DNA of 23,654 nt from Myxococcales bacterium (GTDB lineage Bacteria > Myxococcota > UBA796 > SXON01): the NCBI GenBank assembly GCA_009692585.1, contig SHYX01000062.1, forward strand, positions 1-23,654, given 5' to 3'. A model generated the notes under the pieces. It made no database searches. It was not told the origin of the DNA and saw only the letters and a program-made list of their open reading frames with translations. A program made the position numbers and the translations under genes. Shown here in pieces: positions 7,268-16,059 of this stretch. Position 1 is the stretch's first letter. Each line of letters opens with the position of its first letter.

Positions 7268-7968
7268 CGGACCTCATCCGCCAGGCTCTCGCCGCCCAGC
7301 TCGAAGGGGAGCGCTTCGGTGGCGCGCGCATAGACCTCGCACATCCGCTGGGCGTGGCGGCTCTGGGTGCGCAGCGCGCTGACGCCGGCAGCCGCCGCGC
7401 CAAGGCCAGGGACCAGCCGCGTGACCCGCGCCACCACGGCGACCACCGAGCCCGTGAACGCCTGCCGCCCGACCCAACGTGTGAGCGCGCCGGTGCTGCC
7501 GAGCGGCCCGACCAGGGCCGGGAGCTCGGAGACCCGCGTGGTGACTCGCGTGGCTGCCGGGATCTGGACGTCGTACGCAAACGCGAGCGCCCTTGAGATC
7601 ACCAGCCGTCCCGCATCGGTGTCGGGATCGAAGCCGTGCACCACCGCCAGGCGCTGCGCCAGCCGCAGCGAGCTGGTTGCCGAGGCGAGCACCGCGGGCG
7701 CTACCGCGGCAAAACCCACGGCGCCAGCGGCTACGCCGAGCACCAGAGCGCGGCGGGTGGACGTGCGCGTGACCCACGCCACGGTCCTGGCCAACTCGTC
7801 GGGCTCCGGGAATACGCCCGTGGCCTCATCGACAAAGGCGTGTCCGCTGGCGCGCAGCTCGTCGCGGATCTCGTGGGTCGGGACGCTGGCGGCAGCGTAC
7901 AGCGCCGGGATCAGGTCGGCGTCGAGGCGCTGGCCGAAGGCCTCCGCGATGAGCCGCCACGGGGACAC
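7264..7968 (-). CDS. EcsC-family protein
   Basis: The 234-residue protein starts at GTG. A hydrophobic glycine/alanine-rich stretch (ALVLGVAAGAVGFAAVAPAV, about residues 74-93) is followed by LRLAQRLAVVHGFDPDTDAGR. A second hydrophobic region near the C-terminus contains VARVTRLVPGLGAAAAGVSALRT. This matches the layout of EcsC-family proteins: a membrane-associated segment, the LA..YG.D motif, and a VPG.GA.... segment before a final helix. EcsC was named from a Bacillus operon, and the family has no agreed biochemical role. It is the first gene of a two-gene minus-strand unit and follows leader copy B by about 55 bases. No Shine-Dalgarno sequence is visible, so the start is tentative. Confidence 0.5.
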   Translation of the reverse strand: MSPWRLIAEAFGQRLDADLIPALYAAASVPTHEIRDELRASGHAFVDEATGVFPEPDELARTVAWVTRTSTRRALVLGVAAGAVGFAAVAPAVLASATSSLRLAQRLAVVHGFDPDTDAGRLVISRALAFAYDVQIPAATRVTTRVSELPALVGPLGSTGALTRWVGRQAFTGSVVAVVARVTRLVPGLGAAAAGVSALRTQSRHAQRMCEVYARATEALPFELGGESLADEVR

Positions 7969-7988
7969 ACGTCGGCCTATCAGGAAAC

Positions 7989-8035
7989 GCGGGAAGACGG
8001 TCGCGCCACGTACTTTTCCCGGCGCGTCCTCCCCC
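7989..8035 (-). terminator. Long hairpin after leader copy B
   Basis: Read on the minus strand, GGGGGAGGAC (8035-8026) pairs with the GTCTTCCC-containing stretch at 7998-7989 with one mismatch. An inner 5-bp helix, GCGCC/GGCGC (8025-8021 with 8007-8003), extends it and closes a 13-base A-rich loop. It occupies the same place as the hairpin after copy A but has different inner pairs, so the structure is kept while the sequence changes. GTTTCCTG follows. Attenuation of the EcsC-like unit is an inference. Confidence 0.4.
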
Positions 8036-8175
8036 TGCCGTCGCCTACCCTCCGGCCTCCAAGCTACGCTTTCCGGCCTGCGGCGGCGGTCGGGTTGGAT
8101 AACCCGCCCACCGGGCGACTCTCCCCCACCTGGGCGTCCCCCATGCCGCGGCAGTTTCGTGGCTCTTGGAGCCGA
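8024..8175 (-). repeat. Leader element copy B (152-nt dispersed structured repeat)
   Basis: This is the inverted partner of 17-168, equal in length and about 93% identical by eye. Read on the minus strand it carries the same 5' hairpin (GGCTC, loop CAA, GAGCC), the same CGGGTTATCCAACCCG hairpin and the same purine-rich core (8081-8041). It fills most of the 250-base gap 7969-8218 between the barrel gene and the EcsC-like gene and points toward the latter. Nothing in the gap looks coding. Bases 8176-8218, upstream of the element, would hold the promoter, but I see no convincing -35/-10 pair there. Confidence 0.7.
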
Positions 8176-8218
8176 CCCACGGGCGGCATGGCGAACTAAC
8201 CAGAACGGGGCTCACCGC

Positions 8219-8872
8219 TCAGAATCGCAGCAACACGTCCGCGCCCGCCAGGACCCGTGCCTCGGCGTCCCAGACCTCGCCAGGACCCCCCTCGGCCGCG
8301 TCGGGGCCGACGGTCAGGAGCAGCTCGCCGTGGGGCAGCAGCGACACCCAGTTCCACACCCTCAGTTCCACGCCGAGGCGCGCGGCCAACACCGGCAAGA
8401 GGGAACGGCTGCGAACCCCGGCGCGCGCGCCGAAGCCCATGACGTCGAGGTGGGCATCGCTGGCCAACACCCCAGCGCCCACACCAAAGCAAGGGAGAAC
8501 CGCGAGCCCGGGACCCTCCGGCGGGAGTGCGGCGCCGACATCGATCGGCACCCGCAGCGTGAAGAGGATCGAGAGTTCATCCCGCCAGCCCCCAACCGCG
8601 TCCGCGGGCACCCCGCTCACCAGCTCGCCAGCGTCGAGGAGATCGGGCCGGGCATGCACCAGGGAGAAGCCGATGGCGGTGCGGCGGGCGCGCCCGACCT
8701 CGCCGGAGACCTCCAGGCGCTGGGCCGAGGCCGGCGCCCAGATGCCAGCCGCGCCGCCCGCGCTCCACGAGGCGGCGGCGCCGAACGCGACCACCACCCG
8801 ACGATCCACGGCGCTTGCCTCGGCGCCGAGGGCGCACTGGAGGGAAAAAACGACGGCGAGGGGACCGATCAC
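8219..8872 (-). CDS. Small outer-membrane beta-barrel-like protein
   Basis: The protein has 217 residues. Its GTG start overlaps the stop of the upstream MBL-fold gene in a GTGA tetranucleotide. The N-terminus ([21 protein letters not shown]) is a likely signal peptide with cleavage after ASA or nearby. The remainder alternates in beta-strand fashion, rich in Gly, Ala and Val, for example [21 protein letters not shown]. It ends in [11 protein letters not shown], with the terminal Phe that favours outer-membrane insertion. Two cysteines (Cys13, and one in VLPCFGVG) are not in a lipobox. I do not recognise a specific family. It is the last gene of a three-gene unit with a glycosyltransferase-type protein and a hydrolase. 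Confidence 0.55.
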   Translation of the reverse strand: MIGPLAVVFSLQCALGAEASAVDRRVVVAFGAAASWSAGGAAGIWAPASAQRLEVSGEVGRARRTAIGFSLVHARPDLLDAGELVSGVPADAVGGWRDELSILFTLRVPIDVGAALPPEGPGLAVLPCFGVGAGVLASDAHLDVMGFGARAGVRSRSLLPVLAARLGVELRVWNWVSLLPHGELLLTVGPDAAEGGPGEVWDAEARVLAGADVLLRF

Positions 8873-9708
8873 CCCGGCGCCGTCGCGAAGTAGCGGCCAC
8901 GTTCGTCGCGGCAGACACGTCCGACCGCGGTCACCGGATCGTGGGTGAAGAAGATCGACCCCCCACGGGCGTGGAGATCACCAAGGAGCGCCTCCTTTTC
9001 CTCGATGAGCCGCTCCGGATACCGGTCGTAGCCCATGGTGATCGGGACGTGCATCCAGGGCGCTCCCGGAATCGCGTCGGCCGCGAACACCACCGGGCCG
9101 GCGTCGGTTGGCACCTCGGCGAGGATGAGCCCCGGAGTGTGCCCTTCCGAGAGGTGGAACCGCCACGCGGGGCCCAGGAGCGGCGTGGTGGGACCGTCCA
9201 GCAGCTCCAGCCGGCCACTCTCGGCCAGCTGCCGGTTCAGGAGGGGAACGAAGCTGGCGCGGTCGCGCGGATGAGGGTCACAAGCGCGCTCCCACGCGCC
9301 TCGGCTCACGACGAAGCGGGATCGGGGGAACAGCAGGCGCGCCCCGTCCTCGTGGCTCGACAAACAGCCGCCCGCGTGGTCGAAGTGCAGGTGGCTCAAC
9401 ACGACCACATCGATATCGTCGGGATCGACGCCGGCCGCCGCGAGGCTTTCAAGTAGCACGTGTCGCGACTCCATCACGCCAAACCGCGCGCGTAGCTCGG
9501 GCGCGAAGAAGGTGCCAATCCCGGCCTCGCACAGGACGCGCCGCCCGTCGTCGGTCTCGACCAACATCGCCCGGCACGCCAGTTCGATCCGATTGTCGTG
9601 GTCAGGTGGGGACCAACGGGCCCACAGGGCCTTGGGGGCATTGCCGTACATGGCCCCGCCGTCGAGCCACTGACGGTTGCCGTCCAGGGCGTGGATGCGC
9701 ATTGACAT
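8869..9708 (-). CDS. Metallo-beta-lactamase-fold hydrolase (lactonase-like)
   Basis: The 279-residue protein carries the complete two-metal set of the superfamily: HLHFDH at 106-111 (H106, H108, D110, H111), His190 in EGHTPG, Asp211 in FAADAI and His256 in FTHDP. The GHTPG and AAD arrangement with FTHD near the end is that of the lactonase-like/AttM group of N-acyl-homoserine lactonases and related esterases. Substrate cannot be fixed from sequence. There is no signal peptide, so it should be cytoplasmic. A second possible start lies two codons downstream (ATG at 9702). It follows the large fusion gene by 20 bases and overlaps the barrel gene by four, so the three genes are probably one transcript. 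Confidence 0.85.
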   Translation of the reverse strand: MSMRIHALDGNRQWLDGGAMYGNAPKALWARWSPPDHDNRIELACRAMLVETDDGRRVLCEAGIGTFFAPELRARFGVMESRHVLLESLAAAGVDPDDIDVVVLSHLHFDHAGGCLSSHEDGARLLFPRSRFVVSRGAWERACDPHPRDRASFVPLLNRQLAESGRLELLDGPTTPLLGPAWRFHLSEGHTPGLILAEVPTDAGPVVFAADAIPGAPWMHVPITMGYDRYPERLIEEKEALLGDLHARGGSIFFTHDPVTAVGRVCRDERGRYFATAPG

Positions 9709-9728
9709 CACGGTACCACGACCCAGCC

Positions 9729-11954
9729 CTACTCCCACCGCTCGACGTCCTGCCGCCCGATGGCGCCGGCCGCGTCCCAGGACAGCGCCTCGCTCAGGAC
9801 GCGCCCGGACAGGTCTCCCGCCACGGGAACCCCGAGCAGCCAGGCCACGGTGGGCGCGACGTCGGCGGGCTCCACGGTGCGGGGGCGCTTGCCGCCGGCG
9901 ATGTCCGCCCCGCGGAACCAGACGCCGCTGACCCCGCCCCGGGTGTCGATCACCACCACCACCAGCACTGCGTCGTCCCCGGCGCGGTCCGCGAGCTGTG
10001 ACAGGCCCGCGATGTCGCCGGGCTGGAGGCGGACCACGCTGAGATCGGGGGGTGCGGCCGCCCAGGCGGCCACGATGTCGGCGACGCCCGCTTCGTGCTC
10101 CGTTGCACCCGGCCAGCCGAAGAGGCCCACGCGCTTCTGCGCCTGGGCTGCCCACTCCCAGACCGTAAAGCCCGCGCCGGCGCTCCCCGCCGAGACCTGA
10201 CGCCACGCCGCCGAGCCCGTGGACCCCAACTCGAAGCGCGCGTAACCTCCGGGCATGCGCGCGGTCCCCAGCCCATCCATCGCCACGAGCACCACGCGCC
10301 GCGGCGGCGCGCGCTCCACCGGCACCGATCGCGGCTCCACCCCCTTGAACGGGGACGGAAGCCCCGTGAGCCGGGCATAGTCCGCTTCGAGGTGTCCGCC
10401 GTTCCGTAGGAATCCCCACGACTCGCGAGGATTGTGCCAAATCACCGCATCGGCGCCGAGGGGGCCCGTCATCACTGCGACTGTCGCATAGGTCGTCCGG
10501 GTCGACAGCCAATGGTAGCCGATCTCCGGAGTACGCCAGGCGGTGCGTTGGGCATGTCCCTCCTCCAACACCACGATGAGCTGACCCTCTCGCGCGGCGT
10601 CGAGCTTGCGCAGGCCCACCGCCAGCCGTCCGTGCTGATCCAGCGCCGTGCCCGACCGGTTGAAGCGAGTCTCGCGCCAGACGCCGCGCACGCCGAATCC
10701 CAGGCTCACAAAAACCAGGAACGCCGCAAGGAGGCCGATGAATCCGCCGCGCCGGATAAGCCACAGCGCCGTGAACGCGAACGCGAACAACGAGACCAGG
10801 CCCTCGCGCTGGTCGAAGTACCAGGGGCTCGAGAACTGCTTGTGCACCAACTGAACCGACAACCACGCGCCCCAAGCCAGAAAAAACAACACCGACCAGA
10901 GGAACCCGTCGGGGGCGCGGAGGAGCGCCAGGCAGCGATCGATCAGCCCCCAACGATGCTTCAGCAGCAAGCCCACCGCCGGGACGAGCGCCAGTGGCAC
11001 GACCCAATGCAAGACGTAGAAGACATCCCAGTACGAAGACTTGGTGAAGCTCCACGCGACGACGAGGCCGAAAAGTCGGTCCCCCACATAGTGGAGGAAT
11101 CCGTCGATTTGGACCATCACCACCAGCTCCGGCAACAGGTCGCTGACGCGGCACCGATCGAACCGGAGCAGGATTCCCGGGCCGTCGTTCACCGAGAACG
11201 ACGCCACCCATGCCCACCACGCGCCGACGGCGAGGGCCATCGGAGACAGCACCGCCGCGCCGAAGCGCAGGGCCGTCCCCCGCTTTGGGCCGACCGCCAC
11301 CTGGAGCGCGAGCGCCACCACGATCGCCAGGGGAAAAACCAACAATTGCGCCCGCGCGAAGAAGGGCAACATCGCCCAGACCCCCAGCTCCAATGCCCAG
11401 GCTACGTCGGTGCGCCGCGCGTTCTGCACCAATCGCCAAAGCCCAGACAACAACAGCGACCAGGCCAGCGGCTCGGTGTACGGACTGAGGGACCAGGCTC
11501 GATACTGGGGATTCGTCCACAGCAACAACAGCAGGAGATGACCGGCGTGGAACCAGGATATCCGGGACCACAAAGGCGCAGGGAACGCGGCGCGGCCCAA
11601 CAAGAACATCGGGAGGCCCGACAGCATGTACAGGGCCCAGGGCAACCAGTGGGCCGCGGCCTCCATGTCCACGAATCGGCCGACGGTGCCCAACAGCAGC
11701 GGCCAAAGGGGGTAGATGCCCGTCGGCGACGGGAACTCGCTGTACCCGAAGTTGTAGATGGACAGGTTGGAGCTGAGCCCAGCGCCGCGGCGTACCTGCT
11801 CGGCCACACCCATGTAGTAGCCGCCATCGATCCCGATGTTGGTGGCCACGTGCGCGGCACCCCCGCGCGTGACGAAGAACACCGCGAACAAGCACAGAAA
11901 GGCGATGACATCGGCGGGAATCCGCCTCGGCTTGGACACCCGCGCGGATATCAT
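9729..11954 (-). CDS. GT-C glycosyltransferase-like protein fused to an alkaline-phosphatase-like domain
   Basis: The protein has 741 residues and an ATG start. Residues about 12-425 contain some ten membrane segments. An acidic loop motif, GIDGGYYMG (41-49), lies after the first segment, as in GT-C enzymes that use lipid-linked sugars. A WYFDQREG loop lies near 378-385. From about 550 a soluble domain begins with [12 protein letters not shown] (552-563), the first metal strand of the alkaline phosphatase/phosphodiesterase superfamily. It ends with [13 protein letters not shown] and DLSGRVL (698-720), the superfamily's closing motif. The later metal ligands (SDHG type) are not visible, so the second domain is probably inactive or binding only. 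It follows leader core C and lacks a clear Shine-Dalgarno site. The role in glycan assembly is inferred. Confidence 0.7.
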   Translation of the reverse strand: MISARVSKPRRIPADVIAFLCLFAVFFVTRGGAAHVATNIGIDGGYYMGVAEQVRRGAGLSSNLSIYNFGYSEFPSPTGIYPLWPLLLGTVGRFVDMEAAAHWLPWALYMLSGLPMFLLGRAAFPAPLWSRISWFHAGHLLLLLLWTNPQYRAWSLSPYTEPLAWSLLLSGLWRLVQNARRTDVAWALELGVWAMLPFFARAQLLVFPLAIVVALALQVAVGPKRGTALRFGAAVLSPMALAVGAWWAWVASFSVNDGPGILLRFDRCRVSDLLPELVVMVQIDGFLHYVGDRLFGLVVAWSFTKSSYWDVFYVLHWVVPLALVPAVGLLLKHRWGLIDRCLALLRAPDGFLWSVLFFLAWGAWLSVQLVHKQFSSPWYFDQREGLVSLFAFAFTALWLIRRGGFIGLLAAFLVFVSLGFGVRGVWRETRFNRSGTALDQHGRLAVGLRKLDAAREGQLIVVLEEGHAQRTAWRTPEIGYHWLSTRTTYATVAVMTGPLGADAVIWHNPRESWGFLRNGGHLEADYARLTGLPSPFKGVEPRSVPVERAPPRRVVLVAMDGLGTARMPGGYARFELGSTGSAAWRQVSAGSAGAGFTVWEWAAQAQKRVGLFGWPGATEHEAGVADIVAAWAAAPPDLSVVRLQPGDIAGLSQLADRAGDDAVLVVVVIDTRGGVSGVWFRGADIAGGKRPRTVEPADVAPTVAWLLGVPVAGDLSGRVLSEALSWDAAGAIGRQDVERWE

Positions 11955-12018
11955 ACAACGGGGGAAGGGGCTCGCTCCCCGGACCGCCCCGGCGCCCCCG
12001 GCGCCCCCTCGCCTGCCG

Positions 12019-12059
12019 GGCCATCCCCTCCCGCCTCCAACCTACCGTTTTCGGCCTGC
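12019..12059 (-). repeat. Leader element copy C (core only)
   Basis: On the minus strand GCAGGCCGAAAACGGTAGG followed by TTGGAGG and a purine-rich GGGAGGGG run matches the core of copies A and B (GCAGGCCGGAAAGCGTAGC, TTGGAGG, GGAGGG). The long 5' part is not recognisable. Downstream, CTTCCCCCGTT recurs a few bases before the ATG at 11954, as it does before the GTG of the PAS gene. It sits in the 150-base divergent gap 11955-12104, in sense orientation to the minus-strand fusion gene. Confidence 0.5.
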
Positions 12060-12104
12060 GGCGCCCAGCACGTTGGCGGGCGCGCCGGGATAGGGCGCCC
12101 GACG

Positions 12105-14630
12105 ATGGCCGTCCCGAGACTCGACACCCGGATCCCCGAGCGGGGCTTCGACCACCCAGATCTCGCGCTGGACGCATTCCTCGGCTGGGTGGCAGAGGCC
12201 GGCTATTCGCTCTATCCGCACCAGGAAGAGGCGATCCTGTCGGTGTTCTCGGGCAACCACGTCGTACTGGACGCCCCGACCGGCTCGGGAAAATCGCTGG
12301 TCGCGATCGCGCAGCACTTCAAGAGCTTCGTCGAGCTCGGCCGCTCCTGGTACACCGCCCCGATCAAGGCCCTGGTGTCCGAAAAATTCTTCGCGCTGTG
12401 CCAGATCTTCGGTCCCGAGCACGTCGGGCTCATGACGGGCGATGGAAGTGTCAATCGCGATGCGCCCATCCTGTGTTGCACCGCCGAGGTGCTCGCGAAC
12501 GTCGCTTTGCGGGAAGGCCGCAGCGCGCGCGCCCACAGCGTCGTGATGGACGAGTTCCACTACTACGGGGATGCCGACCGGGGCATGGCCTGGCAGATTC
12601 CGCTGCTCACCCTCCCTCAGACCCGGTTCGTGCTGATGTCGGCGACGCTCGGCGACACCCGAGCCATCCGCGAGGACCTCGCGCGGCGGACCGGACGGCA
12701 GGTCGACGACATCTTCGGCGCCCACCGGCCGGTGCCCTTGGAGTACAGCTACAGCCTGTCGCCGCTGTCAGAAGTGATCTCGGGGCTGGTCCGCCACGGC
12801 CGCGCCCCAATCTATCTCGTCCACTTCACCCAGAACGACGCCACCGAAGAAGCGCAGTCGCTGATGAGCATCGACTGGTGCACCAAGGAGGAAAAGCGCG
12901 CGATCGCCGATGCGATGGCCGGATTCTCGTTCCACAGTCCCTTCGGCGCGACGTTGCGACGCTTCCTCGCCCACGGCGTTGGCCTGCACCACGCTGGGCT
13001 CCTGCCCCGCTATCGTCTCCTCGTCGAACGCCTCGCCCAGGCGGGGCGGTTGAAGATCATCTCGGGCACCGACACCCTCGGGGTGGGGATCAACGTCCCG
13101 ATTCGAACCGTATGTTTCACGAAGCTCTGCAAATTTGACGGCGAGAAGGTCGATATCCTGAAGGTGCGCGACTTCCGGCAGATCGCGGGGCGGGCGGGGC
13201 GCGCCGGTTTCGACACCGTCGGCTACGTCGTCGTCCAGGCTCCCGAACACATCATCGAGAACGCGCGGATGGAGAGCCGCCTCAACGACCCCTCCAAACG
13301 ACGAAAACTCGTCAAGGCCAAGCCACCGGAGCGCGGTTACAAACACTGGGACGAAACCACCTTTCGGGCCCTGGTCGAGCGTCCGCCGGAACCGCTGGTC
13401 CCCCGCTTCACCGTCGACCACGGGCGGTTGTTGTCACTGGTGCAGCACGCAGCCGAAACCAGCGGGAACGCCCGAGCGGGAGTCGATGCGCTGTTGGCCC
13501 TCATCGCCGAATCGCACGTTTCGGCGGCGGCGCGGGAGGCGCTCAGCGCGTCGGTGGCCAACCTGCTCGACGAGCTGGAGGCGGGTGCAGTGGTCACGCG
13601 CGACGGCCCGGCCCTGGTGCTCGATCCCAACCTGCAGAAAGACTTCAGCCTCCACCACTCGTTGTCGTTGTTCCTGGTCAAATCGATCACCAACCTCGAC
13701 CCCGGCTCGCCCACGTACGCCCACGACGTGCTCACCTGGATCGAGGCGATCCTCGAGGACCCACGCGCGGTGCTCCAGAAGCAGCAGGATCGGGCCCGGC
13801 GCGAGAAGATCGGCGAACTCAAGGCCGCCGGCGTCCCCTTCGAGGAGCGCATCGCCGCCGTCCAGGACATCAGTTGGCCGCAGCCCTTCGCCGACCAGAT
13901 CCGGGACGCGTTCCAACACTACGCCATCGCGCATCCGTGGGTGAAACGTGAGGGTATCCGCCCGAAGTCCGTGGTTCGGGAGATGGCCGAAGCGTGGCTC
14001 AGCTTCCCGGAGATGATCGGCGAGCTGGAGCTGCAGCGTTCCGAGGGGGTGCTTCTACGGTATCTGTCCGAGGTCTACAAGGCACTCGTGCAGAATGTGC
14101 CCGCCGACAGCCAGAACGAGGGCGTGGACGAGCTGACGGCGTGGCTGCGCGCGATGATCGAGCGCGTCGATTCGTCGCTTCTGACTGAGTGGGAGACGCT
14201 CCTGCTTGGCGGCGACCGCAAGCCCGATGCGCCGCCTCCCGACATCTCGTCCAACCGGAAGGCCTTCCTGACCCGGGTCCGGGCCGAGTTGCACGCGGTG
14301 GTCCGGAGCGTCTCGCGGGGAGACTTCGAGGAGGCGCTGGCGGGGCTTCGGGCTCGCGGTCGGAGCTGGACGCCCGTGACGCTCGAGGCCGCGCTCGCTC
14401 CCGCCGTGAGCGAGATCGGACCGGTCTGCTTCGACCATCGGTCGCGACTCGCGGATCATACGGTACTCCGGGCCACGGGCCCGCATCAATGGTCGGCGAC
14501 GCAGGTGCTCGTAGGGCGCGACGAGGCCGAGGACGACGCCAGCGCCTGGTCGATCGAGGTGATCATCGACCTGCGGGACGACACCAACCCTGCGGGACCG
14601 ATCATCGAGCTGGTGTCGATCGGGGTCTGA
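12105..14630 (+). CDS. Ski2-like DExH-box RNA helicase with DUF3516-type C-terminus
   Basis: The 841-residue protein has an ATG start without a clear Shine-Dalgarno site. Two RecA-like domains are complete. Walker A is APTGSGKS (57-64) and motif II is DEFH (149-152). Motif III is SATLG (179-183). [11 protein letters not shown] spans 291-301, motif V is [12 protein letters not shown] (321-332), and motif [12 protein letters not shown] spans 359-368. This is the Ski2/Mtr4 subgroup, ATP-driven unwinding enzymes of RNA or structured nucleic acid. The remaining 450 residues ([12 protein letters not shown] onwards, ending in a beta-rich segment) resemble the DUF3516 region of actinobacterial Ski2-like helicases of about the same length. 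It is a single-gene unit, divergent from the fusion gene and convergent with the sulfatase gene 24 bases away. RNA turnover or ribosome-associated work is the likely role; the partner is unknown. Confidence 0.85.
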   Translation: MAVPRLDTRIPERGFDHPDLALDAFLGWVAEAGYSLYPHQEEAILSVFSGNHVVLDAPTGSGKSLVAIAQHFKSFVELGRSWYTAPIKALVSEKFFALCQIFGPEHVGLMTGDGSVNRDAPILCCTAEVLANVALREGRSARAHSVVMDEFHYYGDADRGMAWQIPLLTLPQTRFVLMSATLGDTRAIREDLARRTGRQVDDIFGAHRPVPLEYSYSLSPLSEVISGLVRHGRAPIYLVHFTQNDATEEAQSLMSIDWCTKEEKRAIADAMAGFSFHSPFGATLRRFLAHGVGLHHAGLLPRYRLLVERLAQAGRLKIISGTDTLGVGINVPIRTVCFTKLCKFDGEKVDILKVRDFRQIAGRAGRAGFDTVGYVVVQAPEHIIENARMESRLNDPSKRRKLVKAKPPERGYKHWDETTFRALVERPPEPLVPRFTVDHGRLLSLVQHAAETSGNARAGVDALLALIAESHVSAAAREALSASVANLLDELEAGAVVTRDGPALVLDPNLQKDFSLHHSLSLFLVKSITNLDPGSPTYAHDVLTWIEAILEDPRAVLQKQQDRARREKIGELKAAGVPFEERIAAVQDISWPQPFADQIRDAFQHYAIAHPWVKREGIRPKSVVREMAEAWLSFPEMIGELELQRSEGVLLRYLSEVYKALVQNVPADSQNEGVDELTAWLRAMIERVDSSLLTEWETLLLGGDRKPDAPPPDISSNRKAFLTRVRAELHAVVRSVSRGDFEEALAGLRARGRSWTPVTLEAALAPAVSEIGPVCFDHRSRLADHTVLRATGPHQWSATQVLVGRDEAEDDASAWSIEVIIDLRDDTNPAGPIIELVSIGV

Positions 14631-14654
14631 ACCGGGTCGCGCCCTGGCCGGCCG

Positions 14655-15980
14655 CTACGGGCACAGCGCCGCGTTCCGCTCGGCCTTGGCGTCCAACGCC
14701 GCCACCAGCGCATCAGGAAGCGCGACGGTGTAGGCGAGGTCCATGTCGCCGGCGGGATCGTCGGCGAGCGCGAAGAGCTCGTAGTATTGGTTGTTGTTGT
14801 AGTCGTTGTAGACCAATTGGTAGGTCTCGTCCCAGGCGGCGATCGCGAGGTGACCGTACTCATCGCAGTGCCAGGTGGTCGGCGGTTCCAACAGCGGCTC
14901 CCCGATCGGCACGCCCTCGATGTCGGCGCTCGCGTAGTCGAGCCCTGCCCACTTGAGCAGCGTCGGCGCGAGGTCGACCTGCGACGCCAACGGCACGACC
15001 TGCCCCGCGAGGCTCGGATGCAACATCAGCAGGAAGCTGCGCGTGAGCTTGACCGACGCCCCCCAATTGTGCTCGACGGACGGGTCGAGCCAGCCCTCGC
15101 CGTGATCGCTGACGACCACGATGAGCGCGTCGCCAGGAAGGGCCTGGATGAGGGCGTCGATCTCCAAATCGACCTGGGTGGCCACACAGCGCTGGGCCAG
15201 CTCGATCGCGGTGGAGCAGGCCGCGGTTTCCGCGTCCGAGAGGCCAGTGAACGCGCCGGGAACGTAGCCCCCGGCGCCGGTGGTGTGGATGACGTTTTCG
15301 GGACACTCCGCGTCCGCCGCGACCGCAGCAGCCTCGCAGGAGGGGTGCAGCTTGTCGTAGGGTACGTGGAGGTTCATCGCCTGCATCCAGACGAAGCGCG
15401 GTTGTGCTTCGGGAACTCCCTCCAGCCAGGAAATCACCTCCGCCGTCTGGTCGGCGAGGCTCCATTCGTAGCTGTGCATGAGCTTCTCGTCGAAACCCTC
15501 AAAGAGGTTCGCGGACATGACCTCGTTCGCCGACGCCATGAGCGTTGCCCAGCCATGCTTCTGGAACGCTTCGGACACCAGCCTGACCGCACCGCGCGGA
15601 AGGATCTTGTCGTCAGGGTCGAGGCCGCGCTCTTCGAGTCGAACGCCGCTCATCAGACTCGCGGTGGTGGGCAGCGTCCACGCTTCCACCGCGGCGAAGG
15701 TGTCGACGTACAGTCCTTGGGCGCGTCGTCCGTAGAGGTGGGGCATCGTCCCCTGTTCGAAGAGCTGGTACCGAGCGGTGTCGAGCACCACGACCACGAT
15801 CGTCGCGGCGCCACCCCCGCTGTCGTTCCCAGTCTCGCCGGTTTCACCGCCGGTGTCCGAACCGGTGTCGGTACCGGTGTCCGCGTCGGCGTCGGTGTCG
15901 GCGTCGCCGTCGCCATAATTCGGCGGGCCGCCCGTCAGGGGAGTGGCGCAACCGGCGAGGAGCGAGGCGACGAGCAGCAC
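14655..15980 (-). CDS. Sulfatase-family (alkaline phosphatase superfamily) lipoprotein
   Basis: The 441-residue protein starts at GTG, and its signal peptide ends in the lipobox LLAGC (Cys11). Residues about 23-55 are an Asp/Thr/Gly linker of low complexity. The hydrolase domain follows. The first metal Asp is in VVLDTAR (Asp67). A nucleophile position lies in WTLPTTAS (Thr102, where sulfatases have the Cys or Ser of C/S-x-P-x-R). NLHVPY has His205, SDHGEG has Asp292 and His293, and EHNWG has His304. Thr instead of Cys/Ser argues against a formylglycine sulfatase and toward a phosphoester or phosphoglycerol-type transferase or hydrolase. It should be anchored at the outer or inner membrane, facing the periplasm or surface. 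It is divergent from the GT-C-like gene at 16060, hinting at shared work on a surface glycan. Confidence 0.8.
   Translation of the reverse strand: MLLVASLLAGCATPLTGGPPNYGDGDADTDADADTGTDTGSDTGGETGETGNDSGGGAATIVVVVLDTARYQLFEQGTMPHLYGRRAQGLYVDTFAAVEAWTLPTTASLMSGVRLEERGLDPDDKILPRGAVRLVSEAFQKHGWATLMASANEVMSANLFEGFDEKLMHSYEWSLADQTAEVISWLEGVPEAQPRFVWMQAMNLHVPYDKLHPSCEAAAVAADAECPENVIHTTGAGGYVPGAFTGLSDAETAACSTAIELAQRCVATQVDLEIDALIQALPGDALIVVVSDHGEGWLDPSVEHNWGASVKLTRSFLLMLHPSLAGQVVPLASQVDLAPTLLKWAGLDYASADIEGVPIGEPLLEPPTTWHCDEYGHLAIAAWDETYQLVYNDYNNNQYYELFALADDPAGDMDLAYTVALPDALVAALDAKAERNAALCP
15838..15915. repeat. Low-complexity tract encoding the Asp/Thr/Gly lipoprotein linker
   Basis: Imperfect six-base units of the type GTCGGT, GTCCGC and GTCGGC repeat through this stretch. 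On the minus strand they encode alternating Asp with Ala, Thr, Gly and Ser after the lipidated cysteine. Such tracts can gain or lose units by slippage in steps of two codons without breaking the frame. Confidence 0.7.
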
Positions 15981-16059
15981 GCGCGCAGTCTACACCCCGG
16001 GAACCGCCGCCGGCGTATAAGCTTCAGCAACAAGTAGAGCTGGCGCGCTACGTAGGGAC
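15981..16059. promoter_or_regulatory. Divergent intergenic region between sulfatase and GT-C-like genes
   Basis: These 79 bases separate two GTG starts pointing away from each other, so promoters for both must lie here or inside the genes. A short AT-richer island (GTATAAGCTTCAGCAACAAG, about 16013-16032) stands out against the GC-rich surroundings and contains TATAAG, a fair -10 candidate for the plus-strand gene. No matching -35 box is convincing. The leader element found before the first three operons is absent. Confidence 0.3.

Noticed and set aside
10434..12104. A 557-codon open frame on the plus strand that joins in frame with the helicase
   Set aside because: It is exactly antisense to the GT-C fusion gene, is rich in Arg, Gln and His without domains, and homology to Ski2-like helicases begins only after the ATG at 12105. 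Long antisense frames are expected at about 70% GC.
9709..12177. Extension of the MBL-fold gene to a 1102-residue protein
   Set aside because: The upstream part is the antisense-phase shadow of the GT-C fusion gene. The MBL fold starts naturally at ATG 9708, with a 20-base spacing to the gene before it.
14646..14653. GGCCGGCC palindrome between the convergent helicase and sulfatase genes as a terminator
   Set aside because: An eight-base GC palindrome leaves no loop and no T-run follows. It is expected by chance at this GC content.
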